Shown here: positions 1-8,222 of the stretch, one piece after another
Numbering within the stretch: the first letter of the stretch is position 1
Layout of the letters: each line of letters opens with the position of its first letter
Origin: Flavobacteriaceae bacterium
GTDB lineage: Bacteria; Bacteroidota; Bacteroidia; Flavobacteriales; Flavobacteriaceae
DNA length: 29,803 bases
Direction of reading: 5' to 3'
Assembly: GCA_013001365.1 (NCBI GenBank)
Contig: JABDMQ010000077.1
Span: 1 to 29,803 of the forward strand
Translations under genes and position numbers: made by a program
Notes under the pieces: generated by a model
Database searches by the model: none
Told to the model about the DNA's origin: nothing
The model's input: only the letters and a program-made list of their open reading frames with translations

Positions 1-1638
1 GACCCAAGCACTGGGGAGTATGTATACACGCCACCAACAGGCTATGTAGGAGAAGACAGCTTCGAGTACACTATCTGTGACGATGGAAATCCACAGGCCT
101 GCGATACGGCAACCGTTTACATCGAGGTGCTGCCAGAAGGTGGACCTGGAAACGAGGCGCCTATTGCCAATGCAGACACAGCGACCACAGAAGAGGGAAC
201 ACCTGTAGATGGCAACGTGCTGATCAATGATTTCGATCCGGACGGCGACCCGATAACCGTGACAACAACAACGGTCACCACCGCTGAAGGCGTGGTCGTA
301 GACATAGACCCGAACACCGGGGAATACACCTATACGCCAATGGACGGGTTCACAGGAGAGGACTCCTTCGAATACACCATCTGTGACAATGCAGACCCTG
401 CTCTTTGCGATACGGCCATAGTCGTGATAACGGTCTTGCCAGATCCAGACGGAGACAATAATATCACAGCGGCCAACGACGATGCTTACAACACAACGCC
501 AGGCACTGACCTGTCAGGCAATGTACTGGACAACGATTCAGACCCTGAGGGAGACACACAGAGCGTCAACACGACGCCTGTCGACGATGTTGACAATGGC
601 ACCTTGGTACTCAATGACGATGGTACCTTCACCTACACGCCTGATGATGGATTCACAGGCACCGACAGCTTCGTATACTCCGTATGCGACGATGGCTCGC
701 CACAGGCTTGCGACCAGGCAACGGTATACATTACAGTTGGTGGAACAGGAAACACGACCAATGCCGAGAACGACATCAACAATACATTCGTGGACACGGC
801 CGTCAGTGGCAATGTCCTGACCAATGACACAGACCCAGAGGGAGACACCCAGACAGTCACAACGACAACGGTAACGACAGCTCAAGGGGTAACCGTAGAC
901 ATAGACCCAAGCACTGGGGAATATGTATACACGCCGCCAATGGGCTATGTAGGAGAGGACTCCTTCGAGTACACCGTATGCGACGATGGCAATCCACAGG
1001 CCTGCGATACAGCCACCGTATACATCGAGGTGCTGCCAATAGGTGGACCTGATAACGAGGCGCCTATTGCCAATGCAGACACAGCGACAACCGAAGAGGG
1101 AACGCCTGTAGATGGCAACGTACTGGTCAATGATTTCGACCCGGACGGCGACCCGATAACCGTGACAACAACAACGGTCACCACCGCTGAAGGCGTGCTC
1201 GTGGACATAGACCCGAACACCGGGGAATACACCTATACGCCAATGGACGGGTTCACGGGAGAGGACTCCTTCGAATACACCATTTGCGACAATGCAGACC
1301 CTGCGCTTTGCGATACTGCCATAGTCGTGATAACGGTAACGCAAGACATTAGAATCAATATAACTGTCGCTAACGATGATGCCTATTATAATAATAATTG
1401 TGACACAATTTCAGGCGATGTTTCGATTAATGATTCAGACCCTGAGGGAGACACACAGAGCGTCAACACGACGCCTGTAGACGATGTCGACAATGGCACA
1501 TTGGTGCTCAATGACGATGGCACCTTCACCTACACGCCTGACGATGGATTCACAGGGACCGACAGCTTCATATACTCCGTATGCGACGATGGAACGCCAC
1601 AGGCTTGTGACCAAGCAACAGTTTATATACTTATTACG
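1..1638 (+). repeat. 903-bp higher-order repeat made of three ~300-bp domain units
   Basis: Three domain types (A, B, C) recur in the order A-B-C-A-B. Base 1 aligns with base 904 and base 154 with base 1057, giving a period of exactly 903 bases (301 codons). By eye, unit A at 154-441 and its copy at 1057-1341 differ at about 13 positions, mostly third codon positions. The tract from 541 recurs at 1438 (offset 897) with about 12 differences in 180 bases. The repeats are GC-rich: 36 of 60 bases at 241-300 are G or C, against 18 of 60 at 2221-2280. The array continues past the left edge. Confidence 0.93.
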
Positions 1639-2802
1639 GATAATACTCCTCCAGATATAATGAGTTGTGACGTCAATGATACGACCATTGAGTGTGATGG
1701 AGAAAACAATGAATTACTAGCTACCGAATGGGATGCCCAGAACATTGCAGCTTTTGAAGCATGTGCATTTGATTTCTGTGATATGGACCTAAGCGGCCAA
1801 GTAACCTCGGACTATGATTTTGATAATTTCATGATTTCATGTGGTTCAAGTGGTTCTTTGGAAGTTACTTATACTATTACCGATGATAGTGGCAATAGTG
1901 TATCCGCCATGGTAACATTAACGATTGTTGATACTACTCCACCAAATGTCGATAGCTGTGAAATCGAAGATATGACCATTAGTTGTACCTCTGCAAATGC
2001 TGAGGAAATTGCTGACCAATGGCATCTTGATAACATTGCAGCATTACAACAATGTGCTAGTGATGGCTGTACAACAAATGCCAATTTAAGCATTACATCG
2101 GACTATGACTTTGACAATATAACGGATGGTACCACAAGTGTTGAATATTTTATTTCTGATGAATGCGGCAATATATCTACAATAGTTGCTCAATTATCAT
2201 TAGAGAACACTGCTGTATCAACAAATAATGTTAGTTTATGTGTGTCTAATTCCATAGAGTCACAAGTATTCAACTTGTTCGATCTTTTATCAGGTCCTTA
2301 TGAAGGAACTGGAACATGGACAGTAACCTCAACTTTAGGAGAAGTTCAAAATGGAAACTTCTTTGATCCTCTTTCAATTGAACTTTTTGGCACAGATGCT
2401 TCAGAAACCATTTCATTCAATTATTCAGAAGAAGGTTCAGGTTGTCCTATAGATTTAGATGCAACCATTGAAATCCATAATAGATGTGCTGTTCTTCCAT
2501 GTGGCGAAGAGGACGTAAGTATATCTACATTCTTAACTCCAAATGGAGATATACATAATGAGTATTTTGAAGTCAATGGAGTGGAATTATGCGGGTACAC
2601 AATTGATGTCAAAATTGTAAATAGATGGGGAGCAATCGTATATGAATCGCGAGATTACCAAAACAATTGGAATGGATTCGTTCATGGATCATCGCTTGGA
2701 TCAGCGGATCAGGTACCTAGCGGAACGTATTATTACGTGGTAGTATTAGAAAATAGTGGAATAAGACCATTAACAGGTCCATTATACATTGGAACCGAAT
2801 AA
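1..2802 (+). CDS. Giant tandem-repeat surface protein with T9SS type B C-terminal domain (5' partial)
   Basis: The reading frame is open from base 1, so the start and an unknown number of repeats lie to the left. The visible 933 codons hold, in order: the tail of one repeat (1-153), then cadherin/Ig-like (Big_9, tandem-95-like) domains of about 100 residues beginning near 154, 466, 757, 1057 and 1366. Each carries a GNVLxNDxDPxGD-type acidic motif, a TGEYxYTP strand and a DSFxYxxCDD strand. Two HYR-like domains (TPPxxxSC) follow at about 1640-2206, then a linker. The last 85 or so residues form a gliding-motility-associated C-terminal domain (TPNGD, VNRWGxxVYES, PSGTYYYVV), which is the type B sorting signal for the type IX secretion system. 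The product is most likely a secreted, cell-surface-attached adhesin. The acidic motifs suggest calcium binding. It is followed 11 bases later by an SprF-like gene, as is usual for type B cargo. Base composition changes sharply between the repeats and the 3' end. Confidence 0.93.
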   Translation, partial: DPSTGEYVYTPPTGYVGEDSFEYTICDDGNPQACDTATVYIEVLPEGGPGNEAPIANADTATTEEGTPVDGNVLINDFDPDGDPITVTTTTVTTAEGVVVDIDPNTGEYTYTPMDGFTGEDSFEYTICDNADPALCDTAIVVITVLPDPDGDNNITAANDDAYNTTPGTDLSGNVLDNDSDPEGDTQSVNTTPVDDVDNGTLVLNDDGTFTYTPDDGFTGTDSFVYSVCDDGSPQACDQATVYITVGGTGNTTNAENDINNTFVDTAVSGNVLTNDTDPEGDTQTVTTTTVTTAQGVTVDIDPSTGEYVYTPPMGYVGEDSFEYTVCDDGNPQACDTATVYIEVLPIGGPDNEAPIANADTATTEEGTPVDGNVLVNDFDPDGDPITVTTTTVTTAEGVLVDIDPNTGEYTYTPMDGFTGEDSFEYTICDNADPALCDTAIVVITVTQDIRINITVANDDAYYNNNCDTISGDVSINDSDPEGDTQSVNTTPVDDVDNGTLVLNDDGTFTYTPDDGFTGTDSFIYSVCDDGTPQACDQATVYILITDNTPPDIMSCDVNDTTIECDGENNELLATEWDAQNIAAFEACAFDFCDMDLSGQVTSDYDFDNFMISCGSSGSLEVTYTITDDSGNSVSAMVTLTIVDTTPPNVDSCEIEDMTISCTSANAEEIADQWHLDNIAALQQCASDGCTTNANLSITSDYDFDNITDGTTSVEYFISDECGNISTIVAQLSLENTAVSTNNVSLCVSNSIESQVFNLFDLLSGPYEGTGTWTVTSTLGEVQNGNFFDPLSIELFGTDASETISFNYSEEGSGCPIDLDATIEIHNRCAVLPCGEEDVSISTFLTPNGDIHNEYFEVNGVELCGYTIDVKIVNRWGAIVYESRDYQNNWNGFVHGSSLGSADQVPSGTYYYVVVLENSGIRPLTGPLYIGTE

Positions 2803-2813
2803 AAATTTGACCT

Positions 2814-3761
2814 ATGAATATTAATAAGAACAACATAGTGACATTAGCACTTATCCTGATCAGTTCGATTGGGTATGCTCAACAGTTGCCACAGTTTACG
2901 GAATATATGTTCAATACTATATCTATAAATCCGGCATATGCAGGAAGTAGGGAAACTTTGAGCATTGTAGGCTTACACAGAAGTCAATGGACGGAAATTG
3001 AGAAAGGACCGACAACTCAGACGTTATCGTTGCATACACCTTTACGTAATGAGAAAATCGGTCTTGGTGTTTCTATTATAAACGATTCACCAGGCTACGA
3101 GAATTTCCTTTATGCATATGCAGACATATCCTATACCATTAACACTGGCAGATATACGAAGCTTGCATTTGGAATCAAGGGTGGGTTCACGCATTATAAT
3201 TTGGATCAACAATTTCTTGATGACCCACGAGTATTGGCGGATCCTTTTTTTGGCAATTATGCAGACAAATGGAATCCCAATGTTGGTGTTGGTGCTTTCC
3301 TTCATAGCGATAGATGGTACATTGGATTGTCTGCTCCTCGCATATTAAATACGGATTATAACCTAACTGAAGAGACTGGCGGAGCAGAATATGTGGCTCT
3401 TGAAAGAGTGAGTTATTACTTAACAGGAGGGTATGTCTTTGATTTGGCCAATGATGTTAAACTTAAACCATCCTTTTTGGTCAAGGCAACAAATGGAGCG
3501 CCAATATCGGTTGACTTGAATGCCAACTTTCTGCTATTCGAAAAATTATGGCTTGGTGGCTCTTATAGATATAATGAAAACACAGGGGCAATTGCAGGAA
3601 TAGCGGATTTCCAGATCTCTAAACAACTTCGAATAGGTTATGCCTATGACCATTATATATCGGATGTTAGACCTTATTTTGGTGGAACTCATGAAGTTCT
3701 TTTAATGTTTGAAATTAATCAGAGGGACCCAAGACGTGTAAAATCTCCTAGATACTTTTAA
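2814..3761 (+). CDS. PorP/SprF family type IX secretion outer-membrane protein
   Basis: This 315-residue protein has a signal peptide ending near GYAQQ and the family hallmark at the mature N-terminus: QFTEYMFNT followed by NPAYAGSR. Alternating beta strands, GLGVSI/GVGAFL glycine patterns and a C-terminal strand ending at a KSPRYF tail suggest an outer-membrane barrel. In Flavobacterium johnsoniae, SprF is needed for secretion of the adhesin SprB, and SprF-like genes commonly sit next to genes for type B CTD proteins. Here the gene starts 11 bases after the adhesin stop and ends 10 bases before the OmpA-like gene, so the three are probably co-transcribed. It is probably dedicated to the upstream adhesin, but it could also be a general PorP. 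I do not assign a symbol because the family is strongly paralogous. Confidence 0.93.
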   Translation: MNINKNNIVTLALILISSIGYAQQLPQFTEYMFNTISINPAYAGSRETLSIVGLHRSQWTEIEKGPTTQTLSLHTPLRNEKIGLGVSIINDSPGYENFLYAYADISYTINTGRYTKLAFGIKGGFTHYNLDQQFLDDPRVLADPFFGNYADKWNPNVGVGAFLHSDRWYIGLSAPRILNTDYNLTEETGGAEYVALERVSYYLTGGYVFDLANDVKLKPSFLVKATNGAPISVDLNANFLLFEKLWLGGSYRYNENTGAIAGIADFQISKQLRIGYAYDHYISDVRPYFGGTHEVLLMFEINQRDPRRVKSPRYF

Positions 3762-3771
3762 TCCAAAGAAC

Positions 3772-5787
3772 ATGAAAAAAACACTTATACTTTTATTCGC
3801 TCTTGTTTTGTGCAATGCTTCCTTTGCTCAAAAAAAGAATCTGAAAAATGCTGATGAAGCCTTTGATGCTTTTGCTTTTAAAAGCGCTGCAAAGTTATAT
3901 AAAGAGGCATTGACAGCCGGTCAGGACAGTACGCTGCATGTTTTATCCAGATTGGGAGATTGTTATTACAAAAATTCCCAAGTCGATTCTGCATCTTTCT
4001 GGTATGCGAAAGCTATCAATAAATATCCAAACATCAAGGCAGACTATATATGGAAAAATGTCCAGTCTTTAAGGGGAATGGGTGAGTTCCGGAAAGCCAA
4101 TGAATTACTCGTAGAATTCAAGGATAAAAAAGGAGAGGCATCATGCGAAATGGATTTTGAGTTTGTAAATCTGGAAAAACTATTAGATACAACAACTGCG
4201 GAAGCGAAGAAAATCAAAATTCGCAATTTAAGCTTGAATACCAAGTATTCAGATTTTGGTGGTTTTGAACTAAAGGATAAACTTTATTTTTCTTCGTCGC
4301 GAACCAGGGCTTTACCTTCTGATAAATATGTTTGGAATGAAGAACCGTACCTGAATATCCTTGAAGCAGACATTAAACGCTCTAATGATAAAATCAAGTT
4401 TGAGGAAGTTTCTCCAATTACGTCGGTTTCAATAAATCTAGATTCCGAACATGAAGGAACTTTGGCAATAACCAAGGATGGCAATACCATCTATTTTACA
4501 AGAAATGATGTTGCTGAATCTGAAAGGTCTCATGATGTTAGAGGAACTTCTAATCTTAATCTATATAGGGCGATACGCGTAGATAAAATTTGGAGAGAAG
4601 TGGAAAAACTTGACTTGAATGTTGAAGGTCACTCTACTGGTCATCCAGCACTGAGTCCTGATGAAAAAACCTTGTATTTTGTTTCTGACAGACCTCATCC
4701 TGAAGCTATGGGAGAAACGGATATTTACAAAGTGGAGATTTATGGGAATGGTCAATTTGGCCCAGTGATTAATTTAGGCGACAAGGTGAATACAGTTCAT
4801 AGAGAAATGTTTCCTTTCGTTGCTAAGGATTCTACTTTGTATTTCTCTTCAGATGGTCATACAACTGGTTTATTGGACATTTTCAAATCAGACATTCTTA
4901 AGGAAACCTTAGTAAATGAAAGAAAAAATCTTGGAGCAAAATTCAACAGCCTAAGAGATGATTTTGCCTTCTTTATTAATGAAGACGGAAAGTCTGGATA
5001 TTTTTCATCCAATAGAGCAGGCGGTATAGGTGGAGATGATATTTATTCATTTGTGATTGGAGAAGAATGTAATCAAATCGTTAGTGGTATAACTAAGAGT
5101 TGTAATATTACAGATATCACAGATACAGAACCTCTTTCCAACGTTGTTGTAGTACTTGTCGATGAGTCAGGAACAGAAATAGCTAGAACGACTTCTAATG
5201 ATAAAGGAGAATATATGTTTGAAAATCTTGAATGTAATAAAACCTTTAACATCACGGGTTCTAAAGAGAAATATATTAATGCTTCGGAGGTTTTTAATTC
5301 TACCTCCGAAAATGGATTTAGAATTAATCAAGACCTATGTTTGAATCCAGTTGAAATTAAGATTGACCGAATCCTATTTGACTTTGATAAAGCAACTATC
5401 ACTGCAGTATCACAACTTGAATTGGATAAGCTCGTAAGGATAATGAATGATTATGAAAATATGAAGATTGCCATTGAATCTCATACCGACCTGAGAGGAA
5501 GTAGAGCTTACAATGAAAATTTATCCATCGAAAGAGCTGAATCTACCTATAATTATCTAGTGAATATTGGAAAAATAGATGCATCTAGGCTCACAAGACA
5601 AGGATTTGGAGAGTGCTTACCATTAATCAGATGCGGAAATTATTGCGATGAACGAAGACCAAATTTAAACCGCTGTACAGATGATCAAAGAGATCAAAAT
5701 AGGCGTTCTGTTTTTAGAATAACAAATCCAAATGATATTCAAGCGGTTAAAATCTATAATTTCCTTGATGATAATAACAAACCATAA
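3772..5787 (+). CDS. TPR / beta-propeller / CarboxypepD-reg / OmpA protein (PorE-like architecture)
   Basis: This 671-residue protein has a signal peptide (residues 1-19, ending SFAQ). It is followed by a TPR-like helical region (about 22-125), PD40/WD40-like propeller strands (about 155-420, with repeated LYFxSxR and GxxDIY motifs), a carboxypeptidase regulatory-like beta domain (about 437-521) and an OmpA peptidoglycan-binding domain (about 527-660). The OmpA domain shows the FDFDKAxI entry, SHTDLRGS and NLSIERAES motifs and the closing NRRSVFRI. This is the domain order described for PorE of Porphyromonas gingivalis, which links the T9SS outer-membrane ring to peptidoglycan. The OmpA domain contains a four-cysteine insert at about residues 618-640. 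Placement behind an SprF-like gene suggests a locus-specific anchor. Whether it is the genome's main PorE cannot be told from here. Confidence 0.9.
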   Translation: MKKTLILLFALVLCNASFAQKKNLKNADEAFDAFAFKSAAKLYKEALTAGQDSTLHVLSRLGDCYYKNSQVDSASFWYAKAINKYPNIKADYIWKNVQSLRGMGEFRKANELLVEFKDKKGEASCEMDFEFVNLEKLLDTTTAEAKKIKIRNLSLNTKYSDFGGFELKDKLYFSSSRTRALPSDKYVWNEEPYLNILEADIKRSNDKIKFEEVSPITSVSINLDSEHEGTLAITKDGNTIYFTRNDVAESERSHDVRGTSNLNLYRAIRVDKIWREVEKLDLNVEGHSTGHPALSPDEKTLYFVSDRPHPEAMGETDIYKVEIYGNGQFGPVINLGDKVNTVHREMFPFVAKDSTLYFSSDGHTTGLLDIFKSDILKETLVNERKNLGAKFNSLRDDFAFFINEDGKSGYFSSNRAGGIGGDDIYSFVIGEECNQIVSGITKSCNITDITDTEPLSNVVVVLVDESGTEIARTTSNDKGEYMFENLECNKTFNITGSKEKYINASEVFNSTSENGFRINQDLCLNPVEIKIDRILFDFDKATITAVSQLELDKLVRIMNDYENMKIAIESHTDLRGSRAYNENLSIERAESTYNYLVNIGKIDASRLTRQGFGECLPLIRCGNYCDERRPNLNRCTDDQRDQNRRSVFRITNPNDIQAVKIYNFLDDNNKP

Positions 5788-5792
5788 AAACT

Positions 5793-5823
5793 AAAAAAGC
5801 TACTCGAAATCGAGTAGCTTTTT
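5793..5823. terminator. Bidirectional rho-independent terminator
   Basis: A perfect 8-bp stem GCTACTCG / CGAGTAGC (5799-5806 and 5811-5818) with loop AAAT is flanked by six A's on the left and five T's on the right. It lies 5 bases after the OmpA-gene stop and 21 bases from the end of the convergent CAP lipoprotein gene, so it can terminate both transcripts. Confidence 0.93.
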
Positions 5824-5844
5824 GTACTTCAGTTTAACTTTGAA

Positions 5845-6342
5845 TTACTTCTTTATAAAAATATTCGTATAATACCAGGATCCATATTCGTTTTGTTCAG
5901 CTGAAATATCAAAATCGGTATAATCTCCTTCTATTGTATTTCTATGGTAATCGCTTTCCAACCAAGCAGTCACTACTGATAAGGCAGAAGAGTATCCATA
6001 GGCTACATTTTCGGAAACTTCGCGAGCTCCAGCATTTTCCATCAAGAAATCCTTTCTTGCATGAAAATAATCATGGGAGATATTATCTTGCTCTATCATA
6101 TAATCAGTATGTAGAAAGGCCTGCGCCTTTACTATTTCCATAGATCTCAATGAATTCAAACCAAGTGATGATCTATACTCATTAATTAGGTCAAGAATCT
6201 CTAATTCTATTGTCTTAGCAGCAGGAACCTCAAATTCAGTTTCATAAGGTGCTGAAAAATCTTCGGAAATGGGATCTGCAGAACAGGATAAAGTCAGCAT
6301 AGCAATACTAGCTAATAACATGACACAAGTAGGTAGTCTCAT
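5845..6342 (-). CDS. CAP-domain (SCP/PR-1-like) lipoprotein
   Basis: This 165-residue protein has a lipoprotein signal peptide with lipobox TLSC (Cys20). The rest is a single CAP domain: EIxxLINEYRxxxGLxxL helix, SHDYFHAR, the SENVAYGY motif (the CAP 'GENIA' position) and a WxxSxxHRNxI segment. Bacterial CAP proteins of this size are secreted or membrane-tethered and mostly of unknown activity. The two conserved histidines of the CAP cavity appear present (SHDYF and DYHRN). The gene is transcribed alone, convergent with the T9SS block and sharing its terminator. Upstream, TATATTCG (minus strand of 6372-6379) resembles a Bacteroidota -7 box with one mismatch, but I see no -33 partner. Confidence 0.88.
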   Translation of the reverse strand: MRLPTCVMLLASIAMLTLSCSADPISEDFSAPYETEFEVPAAKTIELEILDLINEYRSSLGLNSLRSMEIVKAQAFLHTDYMIEQDNISHDYFHARKDFLMENAGAREVSENVAYGYSSALSVVTAWLESDYHRNTIEGDYTDFDISAEQNEYGSWYYTNIFIKK

Positions 6343-6418
6343 ATTGAGTAGGTTTAGGGATTTGGGGATTACGAATATAGAATCCGAATACTATTTATCG
6401 TAATATTTAGTGCATTTT

Positions 6419-6475
6419 TCGATGAAATGCATGCATTTTATCCCTTTTTAATGTAAATTATCGATGAAATGCATG
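6419..6475. repeat. Two direct copies of TCGATGAAATGCATG, 42 bases apart
   Basis: The 15-base word TCGATGAAATGCATG occurs at 6419-6433 and again at 6461-6475, both followed by a TTTTA run. The offset of 42 bases is exactly four helical turns. The first copy extends into the palindrome ATGCATGCAT. The pair lies in the 173-base gap upstream of the CAP lipoprotein gene and downstream of the glycosyltransferase gene. It could be a paired operator or a small duplication; nothing else in the gap supports either. Confidence 0.6.
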
Positions 6476-6515
6476 TTTTATGAATAATTATTCGGTAAAT
6501 CGAAGTGCGTTGATT

Positions 6516-7742
6516 CTATTTAACTTGTTTACTTTCAATCCATTTACTTAGGTATTTATTGCTCTGAAGAGTGTGGAATTGGAGCATAGTTCCGATGAAG
6601 TTATTAAGCCGCCACTCTACCAATTGACCACTTATGAAATTCACCTTTTCAACTAACTTCTTTTCAAATCGGGATTTTTCGAATCTTGAATTCATCATCT
6701 CGAAGCCTAAATTTTGTTTTTCATTCCAAACCGATCTATTTAAATATAGTTCAATTGCCTTTTTTGCGAATGAGTCTGGTATATCTTCAATAAATCCCCC
6801 AAAATCGTTTGAGAGGCCTTCAGCTCCAATTCTTGTTGTAACAACAGGCGTACCGTTTCTCATGGCAACAGCCATTTTTCCTTTCAGTCCTGCCCCAAAG
6901 CGCAAAGGCGTCAAGCATACTTTGGCAGATCTCATTACTTGGTCTGCATCTTTAGCCCATCCCTTTATAAAGAACCCATCTTCATCACTATGCAAATGTT
7001 TTATTTTCTGCATAGGATAGGAACCATATACATAAATTCTAGCATTTGGGAGCTGTTCCTTTATTAGGGGCCAAATGCTTTTTCTTAAGTACACAATCGA
7101 GTCATAATTAGGCTCATGCCTGAAATTACCGATGGTTACAAAATGTTGTCTATTTTCAAATTCAGGAAGACCACCGATTTCAGCTTTAGTAAGTGTATTG
7201 TACATAAAAGGCAAATACAGAAGAAGAGACTCATCAATCCCAATTCCATCAATGAGTAATTGAATCTCATATTCAGAAATAACAAGTGTAAGGTCAGATC
7301 TGTAAATACTGGCAATTTCTCTTTTTGTAATGTCCGCTTCTAACCATTTATCAATTGTGAATTCCTCTTTGCTTTTATGCAATTCCTGGCGGACTTTTCG
7401 AAGGCTATGTAGATCTTCAGTATCTAAAATTCGCATGGCATTTGGACATTCTTCTGCCACGCGCCATCCAAACTGTTCTTCAGTCATGAACCTATCGAAT
7501 AAAACAATATCAGGATTAAGTTGCCGAACAAAATCGTTAAATGAAGAATCATTGAGTTTAATTCTTCTGGTCTCTATGCCGTATTCCTTTAAGTCTTCAG
7601 CATGTTCACTATACGAAGCTGAGCTTGCAAAGATGATAATATAATCTTGAGATTGAAAAGCTTGTAATAATTGCATCATTCGGATTCCTGCAGCAGAACT
7701 GTTGGGTTCTGGCCATATAAATCCGATTACCAACAATTTCAT
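6516..7742 (-). CDS. GT-B fold glycosyltransferase (group 1/GT4-like)
   Basis: This 408-residue protein has no signal peptide. The N-terminal half begins with an MKLLVIGFIWPEPNSSAAG strand-loop typical of the acceptor-side Rossmann domain of GT-B enzymes. The C-terminal half has HFVTIGNFRHEPNYDS (inter-domain strand) and the donor-binding stretch GAGLKGKMAVAMRNGTPVVTT followed by GAEGL. It probably transfers a sugar from an activated nucleotide donor to an envelope glycan or a protein in the cytoplasm. The acceptor and sugar cannot be inferred. No other polysaccharide genes are present nearby. It starts 2 bases after the stop of the upstream haem-binding gene, so the two are probably co-transcribed, although no functional link is obvious. 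Confidence 0.88.
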   Translation of the reverse strand: MKLLVIGFIWPEPNSSAAGIRMMQLLQAFQSQDYIIIFASSASYSEHAEDLKEYGIETRRIKLNDSSFNDFVRQLNPDIVLFDRFMTEEQFGWRVAEECPNAMRILDTEDLHSLRKVRQELHKSKEEFTIDKWLEADITKREIASIYRSDLTLVISEYEIQLLIDGIGIDESLLLYLPFMYNTLTKAEIGGLPEFENRQHFVTIGNFRHEPNYDSIVYLRKSIWPLIKEQLPNARIYVYGSYPMQKIKHLHSDEDGFFIKGWAKDADQVMRSAKVCLTPLRFGAGLKGKMAVAMRNGTPVVTTRIGAEGLSNDFGGFIEDIPDSFAKKAIELYLNRSVWNEKQNLGFEMMNSRFEKSRFEKKLVEKVNFISGQLVEWRLNNFIGTMLQFHTLQSNKYLSKWIESKQVK

Positions 7743-7744
7743 GG

Positions 7745-8218
7745 TTATTGTGGCTTGGGTTGTAGATGATAGCCCATTCTAGTTTGTTTAGCCCAATTTA
7801 TGAGAGCTTCAGTTTGTGCTTTGGTTAAAATCGCATCTTTGTGTGTCCAAGTATATGATGGAAGAGGCATTTCCTTTTTCTCAACCATTTCAATGACCTC
7901 TTCTAGTTTATGATCTTTCTTTTTAACGGAGTAACTTTCCCATTCTGAGAAATTAAGATGGCCTTTGCCATGTTTGACATGATCCGCCAACCAATAATTC
8001 ACAGGAGTAATATTATTGTACCAAGGATACCTTGTACTATTGCTGTGACAATCAAAACAAGCAGTCTTTAATGTAATCATTACCTCATCAGAAGGTTTCG
8101 TTTCAACGATGAATGCAGAGATGGACTCCAAGCTGCCATCATTTTTCTCTGGGCCAAAGAATTGTGCTATTACAAAAACTAACAAAAGGAGTAGTATTAT
8201 TTTTTTAAGGATCTTCAT
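7745..8218 (-). CDS. Membrane-anchored haem-binding domain protein (Haem_bd, CxxCH)
   Basis: From the chosen start the protein is 157 residues. A hydrophobic N-terminal segment (about residues 6-21) acts as an anchor or uncleaved signal. The rest matches the Haem_bd family: CFDCH (54-58) is the c-type haem attachment motif, followed by STRYPWYNNITPVNYWLADHV, GKGHLNFSEW and the C-terminal PLPSYTW...LINWAK region. These proteins are periplasmic mono-haem c-type proteins, presumably with an electron-transfer role that is not defined. The ATG at 8218 is preferred because MKILKK starts a normal signal anchor. An upstream ATG at 8251 would add 11 residues. The start is only four bases from the start of the divergent gene at 8223. 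Confidence 0.88.
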   Translation of the reverse strand: MKILKKIILLLLLVFVIAQFFGPEKNDGSLESISAFIVETKPSDEVMITLKTACFDCHSNSTRYPWYNNITPVNYWLADHVKHGKGHLNFSEWESYSVKKKDHKLEEVIEMVEKKEMPLPSYTWTHKDAILTKAQTEALINWAKQTRMGYHLQPKPQ

Positions 8219-8222
8219 TTCT

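Noticed and set aside
538..1344. Long minus-strand open frame (about 268 codons) inside the repeats
   Set aside because: It is the complement of a GC-rich, repetitive coding region; its predicted protein is Arg/Cys/Tyr-rich, repeats with the same period and has no signal, domain or start context.
1..1638. CRISPR array or satellite DNA, given the regular repetition
   Set aside because: The repeats are in frame, about 300 and 903 bases long, differ mainly at third codon positions and encode a known extracellular domain type. There are no short repeats with unique spacers.
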